From contig UQCQ01000010.1 in assembly GCA_900539595.1 (NCBI GenBank), positions 3,779 through 67,778 on the forward strand: DNA of 64,000 nucleotides. Direction: 5' to 3'. This document shows positions 60,838 through 64,000 of the stretch, piece after piece (position 1 is the stretch's first letter; every line of letters starts with the position of its first letter). The notes beneath the pieces were generated by a model. That model made no database searches and was not told the DNA's origin. It saw only the letters and a program-made list of their open reading frames with translations. This stretch comes from an uncultured Mollicutes bacterium. Lineage in GTDB: Bacteria; Bacillota_I; Bacilli_A; RFN20; CAG-826. The position numbers and the translations under genes are program-made.

Positions 60838-61359
60838 ATGTTGCATCTTCATTTAACGGATAATGAATACCCTTTCACCGGGTTCACCCACACGCGTCTT
60901 GTCGCCCGTGCCATTTTGCTCAATGAACAAAATAAAATTGCCTTGCACACGCTTCATCGCGACGATATTTTTGGAAATCAAACTTATCTAGAGACTCCTG
61001 GGGGAGGGGTGGATGAAGGGGAAACGTTTGAAGAAGCCGTAAAGCGAGAATGCCTCGAAGAAACGGGGGCGGATATTCAAGTTATTTGTCCATTAGGAGA
61101 AGTGGAAGACGCCTATAACTTAATCGGACGAAAAAACATCAACCGTTTTTATTTATGTCGCATCCTTTCTCAAAAGGAGAAACATTTTGTTTCAGAGGGA
61201 GACGGGTTTATCCAACACACGGATTTTTATTCGATCGATGAAGCCATATCAGCTTACCGCAAGCAAGAAGATCATGGGGTGGCTGGACTTGTCAAACGAA
61301 GGGAATTGCCCCTATTGCTAGAAGCCAAAAATTATCTAGAGATAAAAATCACACACTAG
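60838..61359 (+). CDS. Nudix hydrolase
   Basis: 173 aa. Full Nudix box GGGVDEGETFEEAVKRECLE followed by ETGADI, the metal-binding loop-helix-loop that cleaves nucleoside-diphosphate-linked compounds. Which substrate (sanitising NTPs, NDP-sugars or caps) cannot be told. TAGAAT (60826-60831) ends 6 nt before the ATG and no Shine-Dalgarno is seen. Divergent from the membrane gene. Confidence 0.93.
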   Translation: MLHLHLTDNEYPFTGFTHTRLVARAILLNEQNKIALHTLHRDDIFGNQTYLETPGGGVDEGETFEEAVKRECLEETGADIQVICPLGEVEDAYNLIGRKNINRFYLCRILSQKEKHFVSEGDGFIQHTDFYSIDEAISAYRKQEDHGVAGLVKRRELPLLLEAKNYLEIKITH

Positions 61360-61393
61360 TCGTCTTCTTGATGATAAAATCAAGAAAAGGGGA

Positions 61394-62158
61394 ATGAAAA
61401 TGAAAAGGAGTAGAACTCGCTTTGTCAAAACGATCTGTCTTAGCACATGCCTTTTGGCAAGTTGTGACATGGGGCTTATCACGACTCCTTACGGCGACCC
61501 CGTGTATGCTTTAACAGTCCAAGGGGATACCCATCTTTGCTATGATTTGCCGAAGTCTGGTTACTATACCTTTGGAACGGATTTTGAATTTCGAATCGCT
61601 GAAGTGACGGACATTTCCTTCCATGCCTTCATCAACAATATCGAAATCCTTCCTTCCCATGAACAAAAATATAAAGGCTTTCTGCAATTTGATTTTGTTA
61701 TGCCTGAACGGGATTCCACCCTCACGGTTACCACGGATCCCTTTTATTCGGACCGAGAATACCAATTAAAAGAGTTGGTCCCCTGGGTTTCTTCTTTGTC
61801 GAGAAGCCAACTAGAAGAAGTTGTTTTGGAATCTGGGTACCAGGGGGTGGATCCTTCCAAATATTCGCCGGAAATTCAAAGATCTAAGGATGCGAGAGAT
61901 TTGGATTTCAATTACATTTTCCTTCAAAAAGCTTTGTTTAGAAAAGCGACGCGTCTAGAAGCGGATCTCGATGGAGGGACCTATTTCCAAGTGACCTATA
62001 TCCAAAAAGACGGAAGCGAATATCCCCTGCGCTTGTCTAATCTTTTCTTCCATTGGCAGGATTTTAGCCGCGAGCAGTATTTCCGCCTTGCGAACCATTC
62101 TTCCGTTTATCCTCATATCGAATACCCGATGACGGAATCCGATTCTGCAAAAGAATAA
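61394..62158 (+). CDS. Lipoprotein of unknown function
   Basis: 254 aa. Basic N region and lipobox LASC; the mature protein begins CDMGLI. Beta-rich first half, then a helical part (LSRSQLEEVVLESGYQGVDP). No family is recognised. AAAAGGGG precedes ATG 61394; ATG 61400 is an alternative. Confidence 0.85.
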   Translation: MKMKRSRTRFVKTICLSTCLLASCDMGLITTPYGDPVYALTVQGDTHLCYDLPKSGYYTFGTDFEFRIAEVTDISFHAFINNIEILPSHEQKYKGFLQFDFVMPERDSTLTVTTDPFYSDREYQLKELVPWVSSLSRSQLEEVVLESGYQGVDPSKYSPEIQRSKDARDLDFNYIFLQKALFRKATRLEADLDGGTYFQVTYIQKDGSEYPLRLSNLFFHWQDFSREQYFRLANHSSVYPHIEYPMTESDSAKE

Positions 62159-62267
62159 GGACCGCTTTGCATAGAACCGTCTCCCTGCCGATCCGTGAAG
62201 GCTAAACCTCGCTTTCGATGGGCATAAAAGCCTAGAAATTAGAATTCGCACTTTGTGAATTTTTCCC

Positions 62268-62296
62268 TTGCGAATAGTCGGCAACGCATCTATCAT
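62268..62296 (+). promoter_or_regulatory. Promoter of tRNA-His
   Basis: TTGCGA (62268-62273), a 17-bp spacer and TATCAT (62291-62296), 11 bp before the tRNA. It shows that TATCAT serves as a -10 in this genome. Confidence 0.7.
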
Positions 62297-62307
62297 ATCT
62301 AAGCCGT

Positions 62308-62384
62308 GGCGCGATTGGTGAAACGGTTAACACATCCGGCTGTGAACCGGACATGAAAGGGTCCGACTCCCTTATCGCGCCCCA
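62308..62384 (+). tRNA. tRNA-His (GTG)
   Basis: 77 nt with CCA, and an extra 5' G as expected for tRNA-His. Acceptor GCGCGAT/ATCGCGC, anticodon loop CTGTGAA (anticodon GTG), T loop TCCGACT. Confidence 0.93.
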
Positions 62385-62396
62385 CCTAAGAGAATG

Positions 62397-62423
62397 AACT
62401 ACCGCTTCGGCGGTAGTTTTTCT
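62397..62423 (+). terminator. Terminator after tRNA-His
   Basis: AACTACCGC / GCGGTAGTT stem with a TTCG tetraloop, then TTTTC. Confidence 0.9.
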
Positions 62424-62540
62424 TGTTAAAGCACAAATGTAATTTGTATTTTCGGTATTTAGAAATGCCCATTTGAAGTTGATATACCAATCGCGCCTCC
62501 GAACTTTGAAAGTGTTGGCAAATTCGGGGATAAGTTTGTT

Positions 62541-62581
62541 TTTCATTTGAATATTTGCAAAAATGTTGAAATTCAAACGAA
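62541..62581. repeat. Left 41-nt palindromic flank of the DUF4143 gene
   Basis: The arms TTTCATTTGAAT and ATTCAAACGAA form an imperfect palindrome. It matches the reverse complement of the copy at 63836-63876 at 33 of 41 positions. It covers the -35 (TTGAAA, 62566-62571) of the DUF4143 promoter. Confidence 0.75.
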
Positions 62582-62594
62582 TAATTAATAATAT
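62566..62594 (+). promoter_or_regulatory. Promoter of the DUF4143 gene, predicted leaderless
   Basis: TTGAAA (62566-62571), a 17-bp spacer and TAATAT (62589-62594). GTG 62601 is 6 nt later, with no Shine-Dalgarno. The -35 lies inside the left palindrome, so self-repression is possible. Confidence 0.7.
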
Positions 62595-62600
62595 TTTCTT

Positions 62601-63833
62601 GTGGAAAATATAATAAGAAGCAAATATTTAGCAAGAATTAGACCCTACTATGCATCGGATTTAATTAAAGTGATCACTGGCATCAGAAGGTGTGGCAAAT
62701 CCGTTATTTTGTCTCAAATAATTGCTGAAATCCAAGATAGCGTTGATTCCGCCCATATAATAAAAATTGACTTGGAAAGCATTGAAGGCAGAAGAATTAA
62801 TACTTGCGAAAAACTGGAAAACAAGATTTCGAATCTAATAAAAGATAGGGGTAGGTACTATATTTTTATCGACGAAATTCAAAATATTAAGAATTTTGAG
62901 GTCGCTTTAGCAGCTATTAGGGTCAGTTTTAATTGTTCTATTTTTGTCACGGGCAGCAATTCGAAACTCTTGAGCGGAAAATTGCAAGACAAACTGACCG
63001 GCAGGGCAAAGGAATTTGAAGTACTGCCATTTACATTTTCTGAATACGTAGAATTTAAACAAGTTAATCATTTGCCAATTGATTATGATGAGGATTTTGG
63101 AGATTTTTTAAAATTAGGCGGCATGCCCCAAAGATTTAATGAAAACAACGAAATGGAAGCCAGGAGATATCTTAAAGGAATATTTGATTCCATTATCGAA
63201 AAAGACGTATTTAGAACGCATAAAAAAATCAATAAAAATGAGTTTAAGCGCGTGGCTAATTATGTTTTGTCGGAATCGGGAAAACCATTCTCCTCAATGT
63301 CGGCTGCCAAAGCTTTGGAAAAAGGCATAACCAACGAAGAAGCAAGATCGAAATCGATAACGATTAATAACTATTTAGATTATTTAATTGAATGCTATTT
63401 AATCGCTGAATGCGAACCTCATTATCAAAAAGGGAAAGAAAGGCTTAATGGGACAAAAAAATACTATCCTGTCGATACTGGAATGAAAAACTCTTTGGGA
63501 TTGAGCGTTGATATAGACGAAACGTTTTCTTTGGAAGGTGTCATTTATAACGAGCTGGTATCAAGGGGTTACGAAGTTTTTTATGAAAAACTAAGAGATG
63601 GAGAAATAGATTTTGTTGTCATAAAAGGAAATAAAAAATGCTTCGCCCAAGTATCGTATTACATGGAAAGCGAATCCACGTTAAACCGGGAATATGGCAC
63701 TCTCGATAAAATTAGAGACAATTCGCCAAAATACGTCATCTCCTTAGATAAAAAAGACACCTCTAGAAATGGCATCACTCATATTAATGCTATCGATTTT
63801 TTAATGAATAAAGTCGATTTAACGTTCTCCTAA
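62601..63833 (+). CDS. AAA ATPase of the DUF4143 family
   Basis: 410 aa. Walker A TGIRRCGKSV (26-35), Walker B YYIFIDEIQN (87-96), sensor 1 FVTGSNSKLLSG (about 114-125), then LTGRAKEFEVLPFTFSEY. The C-terminal DUF4143 part ends with GEIDFVVIKGNKKCFAQVSY, a PD-(D/E)xK-like pattern. These proteins are abundant and mobile, with unknown function. Base composition is clearly more AT-rich than its neighbours, and the gene is bracketed by inverted palindromes just after tRNA-His, which suggests recent arrival. Confidence 0.92.
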   Translation: MENIIRSKYLARIRPYYASDLIKVITGIRRCGKSVILSQIIAEIQDSVDSAHIIKIDLESIEGRRINTCEKLENKISNLIKDRGRYYIFIDEIQNIKNFEVALAAIRVSFNCSIFVTGSNSKLLSGKLQDKLTGRAKEFEVLPFTFSEYVEFKQVNHLPIDYDEDFGDFLKLGGMPQRFNENNEMEARRYLKGIFDSIIEKDVFRTHKKINKNEFKRVANYVLSESGKPFSSMSAAKALEKGITNEEARSKSITINNYLDYLIECYLIAECEPHYQKGKERLNGTKKYYPVDTGMKNSLGLSVDIDETFSLEGVIYNELVSRGYEVFYEKLRDGEIDFVVIKGNKKCFAQVSYYMESESTLNREYGTLDKIRDNSPKYVISLDKKDTSRNGITHINAIDFLMNKVDLTFS

Positions 63834-63835
63834 TT

Positions 63836-63876
63836 TTCGTTTGAATTTTAACAAAAGCGTAAAAATTCAAATGAAA
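63836..63876. repeat. Right 41-nt palindromic flank of the DUF4143 gene
   Basis: The arms TTCGTTTGAATTTT and AAAAATTCAAATGAA form a hairpin 3 bp after the stop. It is an inverted copy of the left flank. It may also act as a weak transcription terminator. Confidence 0.75.
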
Positions 63877-63932
63877 CATATGTATTGGGTCTATTGCTCA
63901 AGAACACTTTTCTTTATTCCAAAACAAAAAGC

Positions 63933-64000
63933 AGGCCGTCGCAGGTAATGTGGACCCCATGTCAAGGACACATTGAGAAAACGGCCTATTGAGAAACGGG
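63933..64000. mobile_element. Possible edge of an IS3-family element
   Basis: GTGGACCCCATGTCAAGGAC and the flanking bases look like the terminal sequences of IS3/IS150-type elements. AATGTG/CACATT arms and AGGCCGT (63933-63939) / ACGGCCT (63981-63987) frame the segment. No transposase lies inside the window, so the call is tentative. Confidence 0.35.

Overview
The window looks like a chromosomal segment of an uncultured, gut-type, low-to-mid GC Bacillota, probably a Bacilli/Erysipelotrichia/RF39-like lineage. This placement is inferred from gene content, not from a marker search. It has many lipoproteins with a clear lipobox, no outer-membrane genes, a Gram-positive-style Tad-like secretion ATPase locus, DUF1538 with two P-II-like proteins, and oleate hydratase. 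The standard code is used: TGA is a true stop in many ATGA gene overlaps, and a tRNA-Trp with anticodon CCA is present.

Layout. 1-9.9 kb is housekeeping: adenosine deaminase, tRNA-Gly, gltX, a MacB-type ABC exporter pair, tRNA-Glu(CTC), pyrG, an S66 peptidase and a cyclophilin. 10-15.1 kb has a four-TM protein with six SAEDVRKI-like repeats, two CNNM/CBS proteins and a short guanylate kinase. 15.2-20.1 kb is one tightly overlapping operon. It encodes unknown secreted proteins, a CpaF/TadA ATPase, two TadB/TadC-like membrane proteins, a pilin-like protein and, at the end, two tiny paralogous proteins (50 and 57 aa) that both start MSEIKGQLLG. This is the best candidate for an undescribed system: a compact Tad-like pilus or secretion machine. 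20.2-23.1 kb has acpP, tRNA-Asn, tRNA-Glu(TTC), an SGNH hydrolase and rmuC. 23.2-29.1 kb is a row of three lipoproteins followed by a DUF3800 cassette that sits beside the 3' relic of a fourth.

29.1-41.8 kb carries a DUF1538/P-II operon, HD protein, C69 dipeptidase, lipid-kinase-like protein, a 2-hydroxyacyl-CoA dehydratase activase/subunit protein split into two overlapping genes, GDPD and a GT2 glycosyltransferase. 41.9-53 kb mixes core genes (sirtuin, K+ uptake, yqeY, tRNA-Trp) with decayed accessory DNA. The accessory part holds four 23-bp direct repeats, a DUF4143 relic, RhuM, an XRE protein, a DUF4417 pseudogene, a chimeric Fic/toxin-like ORF and an XRE-membrane pseudogene.

53-62.4 kb has a TetR/oleate hydratase pair, an AbrB-ABC operon, MATE, a TrmH-type methyltransferase, small proteins, Nudix, a lipoprotein and tRNA-His. 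62.5-64 kb is a complete DUF4143 ATPase bracketed by 41-nt palindromic inverted copies, then a possible IS edge.

A recurring signal runs through the window. At least ten genes have no Shine-Dalgarno sequence but have a good -10 hexamer ending only 6-9 nt before the start codon. That predicts leaderless mRNAs, clearest at acpP and at the DUF4143 gene, where -35 boxes sit exactly 17 bp upstream.
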